In this document: positions 8,865-16,123 of the stretch, in pieces
How positions within the stretch are numbered: the first letter of the stretch is position 1
Layout: each line of letters opens with the position of its first letter
Assembly: GCA_021772165.1 (NCBI GenBank)
Contig: JAJFMM010000047.1
Location: 1 to 21,898 of the forward strand
Reading direction: 5' to 3'
DNA from: Chlamydiota bacterium
GTDB taxonomy: Bacteria; Chlamydiota; Chlamydiia; Chlamydiales; SM23-39
Length of the DNA: 21,898 bases
The notes under the pieces: model-generated
Seen by the model: only the letters and a program-made list of their open reading frames with translations
Databases searched by the model: none
Told to the model about the DNA's origin: nothing
Program-made: the position numbers and the translations under genes

Positions 8865-9497
8865 CTACCCAAAAGGCAATACCTTTAAAACACCCCCGGC
8901 CGGAATCGCGTGTTCAATGAACTGCATCAAGCCCACCTTCCCAAAGATCTGAGCAATCAACTGCTGCGTCGGGAAGCCCTTTTCGCTATCGATATCCGTA
9001 AATTCCATCCTGGCGACCGTCTTCGTCTGCGTCGCTCCCTCTGCCCCCAAACCGCTAATCTCCACCTTCAAATTATTGATGATGAGCTTTTTGATGATGA
9101 AGCGATTCGCCTTACCATTGGGCGATGGCATCTTACTGATGATCTCAGACCAGTTCGACACCTTTCCAATACCATCTTTCACCTCGATGTCCAAGAAGAC
9201 ATTATCGAGAACAATCTCATCGATCACATTCGGATCACCAGTCAGCTCACTCCATGTATAAGAGACATGAATCTCATCGACCCTGAGAGCCGTTCTAGAT
9301 TTAAAACCCTTAGGATTATGCAACTTGAATTTTCTGATCTTCATATGACTAGGCAAAACACTGATGTTTGCAGCAGAGACCTTAACTCCCATTTTCCCAC
9401 TTAAATAGGATGAGAGAATCGGAGCCTTAATCAGCCAGACAAACGCGGCAACCGCCAATATAATTAGAATAACAAAACCAAAGCCCTTTTTCGTCAT
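8865..9497 (-). CDS. membrane-anchored AsmA-like protein, paralogue of the divergent gene at 9579
   Basis: This 210-residue protein begins MTKKGFGFVILIILAVAAFV, an N-terminal signal anchor, and the rest should lie in the periplasm. The body has KFKLHNPKGFKS, then an alternating beta pattern with DPNVIDEIVLDNVFLDIE, and ends with MEFTDIDSEKGFP. The layout (anchor, then FxxxNPxGFxS and long beta segments) resembles short AsmA-like or DUF748-like proteins, but this is a pattern judgement. I chose the ATG at 9497 because it directly precedes the anchor and has GGGG eight bases upstream. It is the divergent twin of the gene at 9579. Confidence 0.72.
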   Translation of the reverse strand: MTKKGFGFVILIILAVAAFVWLIKAPILSSYLSGKMGVKVSAANISVLPSHMKIRKFKLHNPKGFKSRTALRVDEIHVSYTWSELTGDPNVIDEIVLDNVFLDIEVKDGIGKVSNWSEIISKMPSPNGKANRFIIKKLIINNLKVEISGLGAEGATQTKTVARMEFTDIDSEKGFPTQQLIAQIFGKVGLMQFIEHAIPAGGVLKVLPFG

Positions 9498-9578
9498 CAC
9501 AAACCCCAATTCAATATAATTCAAACTATGAATCATTTCAGTATTTATTTAAATAGATGGAATGATATAAATAGAAAT

Positions 9579-10238
9579 ATGAAGAAGATATTACTAATTC
9601 TCATTCTTCTTATTATCGGGCTTGGCGTACTCACTTGGATAGGGTGGGAGCGAAGAGCTTCGGTTGCAGCGCAATTGATCCAAAAACACTTGGGCGGCAC
9701 ACCCACCACACTCAATTCGCTTGAGTTCAGTGAGCAAGGTGCAGAGATGAGAAACCTTGTCATCAAAAATCCACGCGGATTCAGAAGTACCAACGCCTTT
9801 ACAGCCCAGAGAATCAGCATCGACACCACCTGGCAGAAGTTCAGAGCCGATCCACTCACGATAGAGCTGATCGAGATGGACAATCTATTTGTGACCATCG
9901 AAACAAACCGAAAAGGAAAAATGAACTGGGACGTGATCTTAGATAGCGGCGCAAAACCCTCTAAAGTCAAACGCCAGTGGCTGATTAAACACCTCGTTCT
10001 TCGCAATTTAACCGTGCGCGTCATCAATGCGGATGGAAGCTCCAAGACCTATCCGACCTTGAGTCGAATGGACTTTTACAACCTCTCCTCGGAGTCAGGC
10101 TTCCCTGTGAGTGCGATTGAAAAAGCGATCTTCAACGAGATGATGAAAAATCTCTTCAGAAACCTAGATCTACAGAAGCTGATCCAGCCGGCGCTTCCAG
10201 GCGGACGAGGACTCCCCGGCCTTCCAGGAATGTTCTAA
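9579..10238 (+). CDS. membrane-anchored AsmA-like protein, paralogue of the divergent gene at 8865
   Basis: This 219-residue protein starts MKKILLILILLIIGLGVLTW, a clear signal anchor, and the rest is predicted periplasmic. It shares ordered motifs with its divergent neighbour: LVIKNPRGFRSTNAF, then DPLTIELIEMDNLFVTIE, a KMNWDVI stretch, and SRMDFYNLSSESGFP near the end. The C-terminus is Gly/Pro-rich (LPGGRGLPGLPGMF), which the neighbour lacks. I chose the ATG at 9579 at the anchor; the frame upstream to 9528 overlaps the shared promoter gap. The stop overlaps the end of the convergent transporter gene by four bases. Confidence 0.72.
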   Translation: MKKILLILILLIIGLGVLTWIGWERRASVAAQLIQKHLGGTPTTLNSLEFSEQGAEMRNLVIKNPRGFRSTNAFTAQRISIDTTWQKFRADPLTIELIEMDNLFVTIETNRKGKMNWDVILDSGAKPSKVKRQWLIKHLVLRNLTVRVINADGSSKTYPTLSRMDFYNLSSESGFPVSAIEKAIFNEMMKNLFRNLDLQKLIQPALPGGRGLPGLPGMF

Positions 10239-11692
10239 ACCTTCGAATGAATCATCTTTTTCAGCTTTGGCACGAGCAGCATTGAGACGAGCGCGAGCAG
10301 CATCGCGAGGAAACCAAACGAATCAAACGCCTTTCCATAGATCTCGCTGGAGACCAACTGCGAGCTCTGCTTCGGCACATCAGCCAGCGTGGAGAGAAAC
10401 CCTCCTATAGAAAAAGCGGCACTCTGAGTTAAGAACCAGACCCCCATCATCATCCCCACCAGATGCCTAGGAGAGAGCCGCGTGACCATGGAAAGCCCGA
10501 TAGGAGAGATTAAAAGCTCCCCGATGGTTTGCAGGAAATAGCTGCCGACGAGCCACCAAGGTGACGTGACACCTCCCCTGCTGAAAAATGAGACCGCGCC
10601 ACCGAGAAAGAGAAAACCGAGCGCCAAGAAAAGTGAGGCGATCGAAAATTTCATCGGAGTAGAAGGATTGCTCTTTTTCTGATCGAGATAGAGCCAAAAT
10701 CTGCTGAGAAACGGGCTAAGCAGGATGATAAAAAAGGGATTAAAAAACTGCGTAAACTCCGCATCGATAGTAAAACCCAGCATGGTTTTTCCCATATTGC
10801 GATCGGCGAAGAGCATGAGAGACGTCCACGTCTGATTATAGATGGCCCAGAAGCCCACTGAAATGAGCATCAGCACGAGAGAAGCACCCATCTTACGGCG
10901 CTGCTCAGGACGCTCCTTCATCAGGAAGTAGATCACAGCCAATAAGATAACGAGAGAAGCCACGAGGAGAATGAGATTTGCATTCTTCGGAATATAGAAA
11001 ATGAGATGGATGAGATAGATCGAAACCAGAGTACCGACCGTCAAAAGAGAATAAAAGAGCCTCTTGAAACTCTTCTTCTTATGTAGAGGACTGATAGCAG
11101 GCACACATCCGGCTCGACCCAGACTCTTTTTCCCGACAATAAACGTCACTAGACCAACAGAGATACCCACCGCAGCCAACACAAAGGCCCAGTGCCAGCC
11201 ATACGTCGCGACCAGAGCGCCAACAAAGAGAGGCGGAATGAGAGAACCGATATTGATCCCCATGTAAAAGAGCGTAAAGCCCCCATCTCGCCTTGGATCC
11301 TCCTGATCATACAATTCACCGACCAGACTCGATACATTCGGTTTAAAAAAGCCATTGGCCACAATGACCGCGCTTAGCCCCAAGAAAAAGGAGGAAGGCG
11401 ATGGCAGACTCGCCAACAGATAACCCACGATATACAAGAGAGAGCCGATGAGAATTGAGATCCTAAAACCGATGAAACGATCCGCGAGATACCCCCCGAC
11501 AACCGGCGTGAGATAGAGCATCGCACTGAAAGCACCATAGAGCAGATACGCCGTCTCATCGTCGTAGAGAAGCGAGTGAGTCATGTAAAGTATAAGAATC
11601 GTCTGGAGCGTATAGAATCCAAAGCGCTCCCATAACTCAGTAAAAAAGAGGAGAGAAAACCCCTTAGGCTGATTCCTGATAAAATGGCGCAT
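10235..11692 (-). CDS. POT/PTR2 family proton-dependent oligopeptide transporter
   Basis: This inner-membrane protein of the major facilitator superfamily imports di- and tripeptides with protons. Near the N-terminus it has ELWERFGFY, the ExxERFxxY proton-coupling motif (Glu19, Glu22, Arg23). It also has the loop motif GGYLADRFIG and the PTR2 signature FYMGINIGSLIPP. The 485 residues hold about 12-14 hydrophobic segments, the normal size. I chose the ATG at 11692 because GGGGGA lies six bases upstream; a GTG at 11710 would add residues made from the ribosome binding site. Peptide import suits an amino-acid-dependent intracellular bacterium, and pepF in this window could hydrolyse longer peptides. 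Confidence 0.93.
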   Translation of the reverse strand: MRHFIRNQPKGFSLLFFTELWERFGFYTLQTILILYMTHSLLYDDETAYLLYGAFSAMLYLTPVVGGYLADRFIGFRISILIGSLLYIVGYLLASLPSPSSFFLGLSAVIVANGFFKPNVSSLVGELYDQEDPRRDGGFTLFYMGINIGSLIPPLFVGALVATYGWHWAFVLAAVGISVGLVTFIVGKKSLGRAGCVPAISPLHKKKSFKRLFYSLLTVGTLVSIYLIHLIFYIPKNANLILLVASLVILLAVIYFLMKERPEQRRKMGASLVLMLISVGFWAIYNQTWTSLMLFADRNMGKTMLGFTIDAEFTQFFNPFFIILLSPFLSRFWLYLDQKKSNPSTPMKFSIASLFLALGFLFLGGAVSFFSRGGVTSPWWLVGSYFLQTIGELLISPIGLSMVTRLSPRHLVGMMMGVWFLTQSAAFSIGGFLSTLADVPKQSSQLVSSEIYGKAFDSFGFLAMLLALVSMLLVPKLKKMIHSKV

Positions 11693-11853
11693 AGAAGATC
11701 CCCCGTCCACTCTACTCCTTGTAGAGCAAGCCGGAAGAAAAGCAAATAAATTTTTAAATCTCTACTCAGAACGTCTTGAAATAGAAGAACAAAGGATTGC
11801 TACAGTTTTAAGGCCGTAACAGTTATACTTAACTTGCACCTAGGGAACTTAAA

Positions 11854-12444
11854 ATGGCTACAAATACGGGTAGAATCTATAATTGGGCAATACAGCGCAC
11901 AGAATCGCGCCGAGCGCCCTTATGGATAGGATTACTCTTTTTTTTAGAGCTGATTCTTTTCATACCACTGGATGCGATCCTGCTCTTTTTCTGCCTTCGG
12001 AACCGCTCAAAGATTCCCTACTACGTTCTAGTGGCAACGATCTCTTCTACCATCAGCGGGCTATGTGGCTATATGCTGGGGCATCTGCTGTGGGATTTTG
12101 TAGGACCCTACGTACTCAACCACCTCATTGCAGCCTCATCTTTCGATCAATTTGCCTCCCATTACCAGAACTATGAGAACTGGGCCGTCCTGGGGGGAGC
12201 GATCCTACCCTTTCCGCTCAAGATATTGAGTCTATCGGCAGGGATCTTCCACCTAAAACTCGCGCCCTTCCTTGGATTTCTTTTCTTTGGCCGAGCGCTT
12301 CGGTTTTCTCTGGTAGGAATCACGATGTATTTCTGGGGAGACAAAGTAAAAGGCTTTGTCGACCGCCACTTTAATCGGCTGCTGCTGCTGGTCGGAGCAA
12401 AAGTTGCGATGGGACTCGCCTTTTTCTGGGCCCTCACAGGCTAA
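11854..12444 (+). CDS. YqaA/DedA-like (VTT domain) inner-membrane protein
   Basis: This 196-residue protein has several hydrophobic segments and no signal peptide. The stretch FIPLDAILLFF, then GYMLGHLLWDFVG and LPFPLKILSLSAGIFH, matches the VTT/DedA pattern, closest to the short YqaA-like group. DedA-superfamily members act in membrane lipid transport and envelope homeostasis. The exact substrate here cannot be told. AGGGA lies nine bases before the ATG. The gene is divergent from the peptide transporter and is the last core gene before the palindromic element and tRNA-Asn. Confidence 0.82.
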   Translation: MATNTGRIYNWAIQRTESRRAPLWIGLLFFLELILFIPLDAILLFFCLRNRSKIPYYVLVATISSTISGLCGYMLGHLLWDFVGPYVLNHLIAASSFDQFASHYQNYENWAVLGGAILPFPLKILSLSAGIFHLKLAPFLGFLFFGRALRFSLVGITMYFWGDKVKGFVDRHFNRLLLLVGAKVAMGLAFFWALTG

Positions 12445-12504
12445 TATCCGATAATCCTCCGTCCTCAAAGGGTAGAAGCTCAAGCAATTCAGAAGCGAAT
12501 CTAC

Positions 12505-12675
12505 TTAAGGAGATTCTGGATAATTGCTGCTTTTGAGATCGGGAGATCAAATCGTAGCGAGATTGAGTTTTGAGGAGGTAGTTAACCTTTTTTCGGTTAA
12601 CTACCTCCTCAAAACTTGATCTTCGCAGATTTGATCCCCGAGATTAAAAGCATGAATTGTCCAGAGGCTCCTTAA
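12505..12675. repeat. ~170-bp imperfect palindrome with a perfect 21-bp core stem
   Basis: The core is a perfect inverted repeat: 12567-12587 pairs with 12595-12615 around a TTTTTTC loop. The pairing goes on imperfectly outwards: GATCAAATC at about 12545 faces GATTTGATC, GCTTTT faces AAAAGC, and TTAAGGAG at 12505 faces CTCCTTAA ending at 12675. It contains no ORF. It fills most of the 294 bases between the YqaA-like gene and tRNA-Asn. It is far longer than a terminator, although its core could stop transcription. It may be a miniature inverted-repeat element or a structured RNA. Confidence 0.85.
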
Positions 12676-12691
12676 ATACAGGAATCAAGGA

Positions 12692-12721
12692 TTGCAAAAA
12701 AAAGTGGACTAGGGATAATAT
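12692..12721 (+). promoter_or_regulatory. candidate promoter of tRNA-Asn
   Basis: TTGCAA (12692-12697) and TAATAT (12716-12721) are 18 bases apart, placing the transcription start about 10 bases before the tRNA. The match to a housekeeping promoter is fair. Confidence 0.5.
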
Positions 12722-12738
12722 GTAGTCTCAAATCTTGT

Positions 12739-12810
12739 TCCGGGTTAGCTCAGCGGTAGAGCAGTGGACTGTTAATCCATTGGTCACTAGTTCGAATCTA
12801 GTACCCGGAG
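12739..12810 (+). tRNA. tRNA-Asn (anticodon GTT)
   Basis: The 72-base gene folds as a complete cloverleaf. The acceptor stem TCCGGGT (12739-12745) pairs with ACCCGGA (12803-12809), and the discriminator is G at 12810. The D-arm is TAGCTCAGCGGTAGAGCA. The anticodon loop CTGTTAA has GTT at 12771-12773. The T-arm is ACTAG-TTCGAAT-CTAGT. CCA is not encoded. The 3' end is the integration point of the island, and the intact copy lies on its left. Confidence 0.97.
12769..12810 (+). repeat. left attachment repeat (3' part of tRNA-Asn)
   Basis: These 42 bases, from the anticodon loop to the discriminator base, recur without a mismatch at 20296-20337 in the same orientation. The flanks differ on both sides. 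This is the expected footprint of tyrosine-recombinase integration at a tRNA 3' end. Confidence 0.93.
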
Positions 12811-12824
12811 AATCTACCATACAG

Positions 12825-12856
12825 GCACTTAAGGCTCCGGCCCTAAGTGCTTTTTT
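12825..12856 (+). terminator. terminator downstream of tRNA-Asn
   Basis: GCACTTA (12825-12831) pairs with TAAGTGC (12844-12850), with partial further pairing in the CTCCGG loop region, and six T follow. It lies 14 bases after the tRNA and inside the island boundary, so the island supplies the tRNA's terminator. Confidence 0.85.
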
Positions 12857-12919
12857 GTTTCATGTAACACTTGCCCACAACACCAACCGATAAACGACAT
12901 CGAAACATTTGGAGAAAAC

Positions 12920-12955
12920 ATGGCAACGATCGATGAGAGAAAAGACAAAACTTAA
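12920..12955 (+). pseudogene. decayed 5' end of a tyrosine integrase gene (inferred)
   Basis: An ATG at 12920, with GGAG six bases upstream, opens a frame reading MATIDERKDKT before a TAA. That start closely resembles the N-terminus of many tRNA-targeting phage and island integrases, which begin MA(T/S)I-x-x-RKDK and continue with a short beta-strand domain. The position, 110 bases inside the tRNA repeat, is where such integrases normally lie. The next 190 bases hold no recognisable continuation and have stops in this frame. The identification rests on eleven residues plus context. Confidence 0.5.
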
Positions 12956-13149
12956 TCGGCCGATCTAAAACAGAGAGTTTTGTGACACCTTACGCACATG
13001 CGCGAGGAGATCGTGCTTTTGGTGGTATTACAAGGGACTCTTAATGCAGTTAAGACAACCACATCACCACTATCAATTAATTGTTTAATGTTGCCCCTTT
13101 TGAGCGCTGTCAGGAGAATGCACGGCATCCAATTTTCAAGGAGGATTGT

Positions 13150-13446
13150 ATGAGAATTACTGCTTTAACGCCCTACACACCCGGTATTGGTCTTTCATCG
13201 CCGGCACAGATGGGTAACAAACTAACCGCAAACGCTCTTCCAGCAATTGCTTTGGCGGCGGCATCGTGGCTCCCAGGAGCTGCGGCTGTCGCTCTAGATG
13301 ATTGCTTGAAGGGTTGTGACGAGCACGCGAGAATGGGAGCTGCAGCCCCTTTAGTTCTGGCTTGCCAGATACTTTGTCACTTGTTTTCGGATGGTGCGGT
13401 ATCTCCCATGGGGCCTCCCGGAGGTGACAGAATCCGACCCTTGTAA
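13150..13446 (+). CDS. leader plus twin-CX3C small protein
   Basis: This 98-residue protein starts at an ATG seven bases after a strong AAGGAGG. It has no recognised family. Residues 1-25 (MRITALTPYTPGIGLSS...) have few charges. Residues 29-47 are hydrophobic (ALPAIALAAASWLPGAAA) and end in a possible AxA cleavage site. Then comes C52-x3-C56, 15 residues, and C72-x3-C76, the twin CX3C pattern seen in other island proteins. The tail is Gly/Pro-rich (MGPPGGDRIRPL). It is the most divergent member of the group and lacks the MSIAxIG start and the shared upstream box. Export followed by formation of two disulfides is a reasonable inference. Confidence 0.7.
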   Translation: MRITALTPYTPGIGLSSPAQMGNKLTANALPAIALAAASWLPGAAAVALDDCLKGCDEHARMGAAAPLVLACQILCHLFSDGAVSPMGPPGGDRIRPL

Positions 13447-13524
13447 AGCAACTCAAACTCGTTCTAGACAATTCTTTGCGTTCTTGTGTAAGCTGCATAG
13501 TTTTGCAACGGTAAGGATGATTGA

Positions 13525-13737
13525 ATGGATGGACTGAGCGAGTTTTTTTTGAGTGTCGAAGGAAGGATCTTAGCCATTTTTTCTAGGACATTTCTAGCGT
13601 CCTTATTTCTATGTCTGGGTACTCAGCTTTTTGACTTCAAGAAGCTAGTGCCTTTTTTCTCTTGGAAAAGAGTTTTCAGTGTGTTCTTTTTCCTCTTGGG
13701 GCTACGTCTTTTCTGGGGAGCATTTCACACGTTTTAG
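13525..13737 (+). CDS. small hydrophobic membrane protein
   Basis: This 70-residue frame starts at an ATG six bases after AAGGATGA. It has two hydrophobic segments (about 15-35 and 50-67) separated by FDFKKLVPFFSWKR, so a two-helix inner-membrane hairpin is likely. I do not recognise it. It follows the twin-CX3C gene at 13150 by 78 bases on the same strand, matching the order of Cys-rich gene then membrane gene found in the cassettes downstream. It could be a spurious ORF, since it is short and rich in Phe and Leu. Confidence 0.5.
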   Translation: MDGLSEFFLSVEGRILAIFSRTFLASLFLCLGTQLFDFKKLVPFFSWKRVFSVFFFLLGLRLFWGAFHTF

Positions 13738-13859
13738 AGCAGCGTTCGCCTCGCTCAAACCACGCCAGCAGCTTGCCTGCACGAAGCTCCTAAAGAGGAG
13801 AACAGCACTCTAAATACAAAGGTTTCTTATGTTGCTAAGGATGCGCTTGCCGTTGTAAC

Positions 13860-14130
13860 AAGAATCCTGAAAGAGATCCATCTGATCCTTGCCATTTAAC
13901 GGGCTGGATGTGCCCATCCAGTAAGCCTCTGTATCTGTCTTACCGACAACAACAACTTTCATACCGAGCCACGCCTCTGCGTCGCTGAGTAGATTTCTGA
14001 TCAGATTAAAATTAATAATACCTATTTTAAAATAAAAAGTTACTGGTGTTTGATTAAAATAATTATTTTTATTTTAAAAATACCAGAGCGCAAATTAAAG
14101 TCTTTGCCGTCTAAAAACGCAGGGCGAACC
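13860..14130. repeat. duplicated upstream region, copy 1
   Basis: This stretch without a plus-strand gene is closely matched by 16487-16744. The first ~170 bases are highly similar (for example GCCATTTAACGGGCTGGATG in both), and the AT-rich remainder is looser. Read on the minus strand, both copies keep one frame (EAWLGMKV then TEAYWMGTSSPLNG in this copy), with an in-frame 12-base length difference. That suggests a fragment of a former gene carried along. A small hairpin, CTGGATG/CATCCAG, lies within. Confidence 0.75.
14056..14130 (+). promoter_or_regulatory. conserved upstream box, copy 1
   Basis: A perfect 14-bp palindrome AAAATAATTATTTT begins 75 bases before the ATG at 14131. It is followed by an AT-rich stretch, then TTAAAGT, CCGT and TAAAAACGCAGGGCGAACC up to the start. 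The same ordered blocks precede the genes at 16745 and 17901. The AGGG near the end serves as ribosome binding site. It probably holds the promoter and a regulator site. Confidence 0.65.
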
Positions 14131-14394
14131 ATGTCAATCGCTACAATCGGAAATCACCTCCCTCAACTGAACTTAAACGCAGCAAATGCTGTTCCAAAGC
14201 TCGGAACCGTTTTGCTGACAACCCTGGCTATCAATGCTCTGTCTAATCTACCAAAATCAGAAGCTCTTGGACATGTCTGGAAATCGGTAGATAAGGAATG
14301 TTACGAATACTGCAAAGAATTTCATTCTTGGAGTGGTCAGATCTGCTTCTGGATCTGCATGGCAAAAAACGACAAATTTACACCAAACAACTAA
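14131..14394 (+). CDS. cassette A, gene 1: 87-residue leader/twin-CX3C protein
   Basis: The protein begins MSIATIGNHLPQLNLNAAN, a leader with no charged residue until Lys23. A hydrophobic stretch follows (LGTVLLTTLAINALSNLP, about 24-41). The mature part carries C57-x3-C61, ten residues, and C72-x3-C76 with aromatic residues between (KECYEYCKEFHSWSGQICFWIC). This spacing suits an alpha-helical hairpin closed by two disulfides, as in plant alpha-hairpinins or mitochondrial small Tim proteins; homology to either is not implied. The gene is nearly a copy of 17901-18164, with the same length. The next gene starts 14 bases downstream. Confidence 0.8.
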   Translation: MSIATIGNHLPQLNLNAANAVPKLGTVLLTTLAINALSNLPKSEALGHVWKSVDKECYEYCKEFHSWSGQICFWICMAKNDKFTPNN

Positions 14395-14408
14395 AGAGGA
14401 ATCAACTC

Positions 14409-14798
14409 ATGTCAATAGCACCTATTGGAAACTTTCAAATGACGCCCTTCGCAGGGAACCCAGTTCAAAGCCTCGGACGGCTCGCTATAACGGCACTTGC
14501 AATAAACGCGCTATCAAATATTCCAACAGCAGAAGCCTTTTCATTTGCAGAAGCTGGTTCGAAGCTGGCCGGTTTCGGAATTGAGGGTCTAAAAATCGCG
14601 ATCAAATCAAAGGGATCTGCCATCCTTTGCACCCCCCTGATGGCCAGTCCTATAGCTTATAATGGTTGCGTAGCTGCCATATATACTGCATTTGGTCAGG
14701 CTGAAGAAGCTCACCAGAACAAGGGGCAGACTCCAGAGCAACCTGTTGAACCTAATCAGGGACAGACTCCACAGCAACCCATTGAACCTAAACCGTGA
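14409..14798 (+). CDS. cassette A, gene 2: leader protein with Gln/Pro repeat tail
   Basis: The ATG at 14409 follows AGAGGA. The first ~43 residues (MSIAPIGNFQMTPFAGNPVQ, then a hydrophobic stretch ending NIPTAEAF) are nearly the same as in the proteins at 16745 and 18179. After the leader the body is different: only two cysteines (C74, C87), two hydrophobic patches, and a tail with two tandem 12-residue repeats of the form GQTPxQPxEPxx. The twin CX3C motif is absent. It occupies the second place in cassette A, as 18179 does in cassette C with the same 14-base gap. It is 129 residues and function is unknown. Confidence 0.75.
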   Translation: MSIAPIGNFQMTPFAGNPVQSLGRLAITALAINALSNIPTAEAFSFAEAGSKLAGFGIEGLKIAIKSKGSAILCTPLMASPIAYNGCVAAIYTAFGQAEEAHQNKGQTPEQPVEPNQGQTPQQPIEPKP

Positions 14799-14819
14799 TT
14801 TTAACTTAAGGTGATTATT

Positions 14820-15140
14820 GTGAAAATCAATGACAAGTCAATAGAAAAACCCGCGACAGGATCTGAATGCTTTAGAAGTGAATCCAAGGCGGAAAAACTG
14901 TGCTCAACAACCAGGTCTGCTATAGAAGATTTCTTTTCATCTCATCGGTCTTTGCTGCACTTTGCTTCTGAAGCTGATGTTATTGCAGTCGTAGCATTTG
15001 GGGCAGAGATCTTTAGTAATCCTTCAGGTCTATCCCGCTCTGATTTAGTCGCCCGTTTTTTAGCATTAACAGCGATTGGGTGCTGTGCCAAAAAGGCGAA
15101 GGAACATCAAAGTTTCTTAAAACGAGAAGTCTCTCAATAG
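14820..15140 (+). CDS. cassette A, gene 3: small membrane-associated protein
   Basis: The best start is a GTG at 14820, five bases after AAGGTGA; a GTG at 14811 would overlap that site. The 106-residue product has a polar N-terminal third, then two moderately hydrophobic stretches (about 52-66 and 77-90) and a basic end. The segment FFSSHRSLLHFASEAD is similar to FLEEHRSILKLACNID in the protein at 17306, so the two are probable paralogues in the same cassette position. It has no MSIAxIG leader. One role consistent with the layout is an immunity or partner protein for the leader proteins upstream. Confidence 0.65.
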   Translation: MKINDKSIEKPATGSECFRSESKAEKLCSTTRSAIEDFFSSHRSLLHFASEADVIAVVAFGAEIFSNPSGLSRSDLVARFLALTAIGCCAKKAKEHQSFLKREVSQ

Positions 15141-15161
15141 AGGTTTCTTAATTCACTTCAT

Positions 15162-15190
15162 AGCCCTGCCAGCATCTTGCACAGGGCTTT
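15162..15190 (+). terminator. cassette A terminator
   Basis: AGCCCTG (15162-15168) pairs with CAGGGCT (15182-15188), followed by TT. The same AGCCCTG...CAGGGCTTT hairpin ends cassettes B and C, with different loops. The T-run is short. Confidence 0.7.
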
Positions 15191-15360
15191 GTTCCTCGAT
15201 CTGGTCTGACTCGATCTCCGGCCATGAACGAGAATTTTTGAGATGACATCGTCCATTCTGCATCGTCCGCTGGACTTTACCAGGTTTGTACAGAATGCTA
15301 TGTTTTTTCGAACGCTATCGAGATTTTAACAAAAGGGAATTGACTAAGGAGAAAGTTAAT

Positions 15361-15906
15361 ATGAAAATATGCGATTCTTACCAACGAAATGAGGGAATTT
15401 CTCCCTCCTTAAAAACAGTGCAATCAATCATTAAAGTGAATGAAGCTCTGGGATTTTGTACCGCTGCCTTAAGCATTGGATATTTTTCTGGTCATGTCTC
15501 GCCTCATATTTTTCAAACAATTAATGCTGGAATGTTGACCTATAGTTCGATTCTCCTCACCGCAGCCAACCTGTATCTTAATTTTGGAGAATGCTCTTGG
15601 ATCAGAGAATTGACGTGTCAATCGATCCAAGAATTATCAGAAAATCCTTCCCCGAATAAGATAGAGGAAACAGGAGGTATGATATCTACCGCCTTCAGAA
15701 CCTCTAAGCTTTGTGTAAATTTTCTGAACTTAATCTCATTAGGAATCGTTGCACCTATCTACCCAAAACTGACCGCATCTTTTTTAGGGCTAGCTGGTAT
15801 TACTGCTTATTCTTCGGGAATAAGGATAGCACATGAAATTGAAAAACATCTTGATATCTCTTTCAGAGAAGATGATGGCCTCTCTTCTATAGCTGTCCAA
15901 AAATAA
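15361..15906 (+). CDS. four-helix membrane protein with EDxGLSSxxVQK tail
   Basis: The ATG at 15361 follows AAGGAG by about ten bases and gives 181 residues. Two pairs of hydrophobic segments (about 29-46 with 54-73, and 118-134 with 138-156) flank a polar loop. Such paired hydrophobic lobes recall chlamydial inclusion-membrane (Inc) proteins, but that is only a topology argument. The last 23 residues (EIEKHLDISFRE, then DDGLSSIAVQK) closely match the end of the otherwise different protein at 19637, and the DNA similarity continues into the terminator. It is a single-gene unit with its own terminator. Confidence 0.75.
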   Translation: MKICDSYQRNEGISPSLKTVQSIIKVNEALGFCTAALSIGYFSGHVSPHIFQTINAGMLTYSSILLTAANLYLNFGECSWIRELTCQSIQELSENPSPNKIEETGGMISTAFRTSKLCVNFLNLISLGIVAPIYPKLTASFLGLAGITAYSSGIRIAHEIEKHLDISFREDDGLSSIAVQK

Positions 15907-15915
15907 GAAAATCCG

Positions 15916-15940
15916 GGCCTCTTAGCGAAAGTAAGGGGCC
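15916..15940 (+). terminator. terminator with GCGAAAG loop
   Basis: GGCCTCTTA (15916-15924) pairs with TAAGGGGCC (15932-15940), with one G-T pair, around GCGAAAG. A weak T-rich stretch follows. It is homologous to the hairpin at 20096. Bases 15941-16092 beyond it hold no gene that I can support, only a 9-bp inverted repeat CTCTAGAGA/TCTCTAGAG at 16031-16060. Confidence 0.65.
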
Positions 15941-16092
15941 TATCTTCTTCACCTCTATCCAAGATGTCTCTCATACCCTTATGAAGTGGGATTCTGGGTA
16001 AAAGCGAGGACACCATAGCAGAAGGCCGACCTCTAGAGAACAAGCTCATGCTCTCTAGAGCATCAGTGCTGGAGACGAAAAAGATGGCTAGA

Positions 16093-16117
16093 GAAAAATC
16101 AGAAGGCTACAGCCTCC
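16093..16117 (-). terminator. terminator of the minus-strand gene at 16124
   Basis: On the minus strand GGAGGC pairs with GCCTTC (one G-T pair) around TGTA, and TGATTTTT follows. It begins seven bases after the stop of the leader protein gene. Confidence 0.5.
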
Positions 16118-16123
16118 AAAGGT

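Noticed and set aside
15807..16049. An 80-residue minus-strand frame
   Set aside because: It runs antisense through the end of the 15361 gene and its terminator hairpin, with no supporting ribosome binding site or family.
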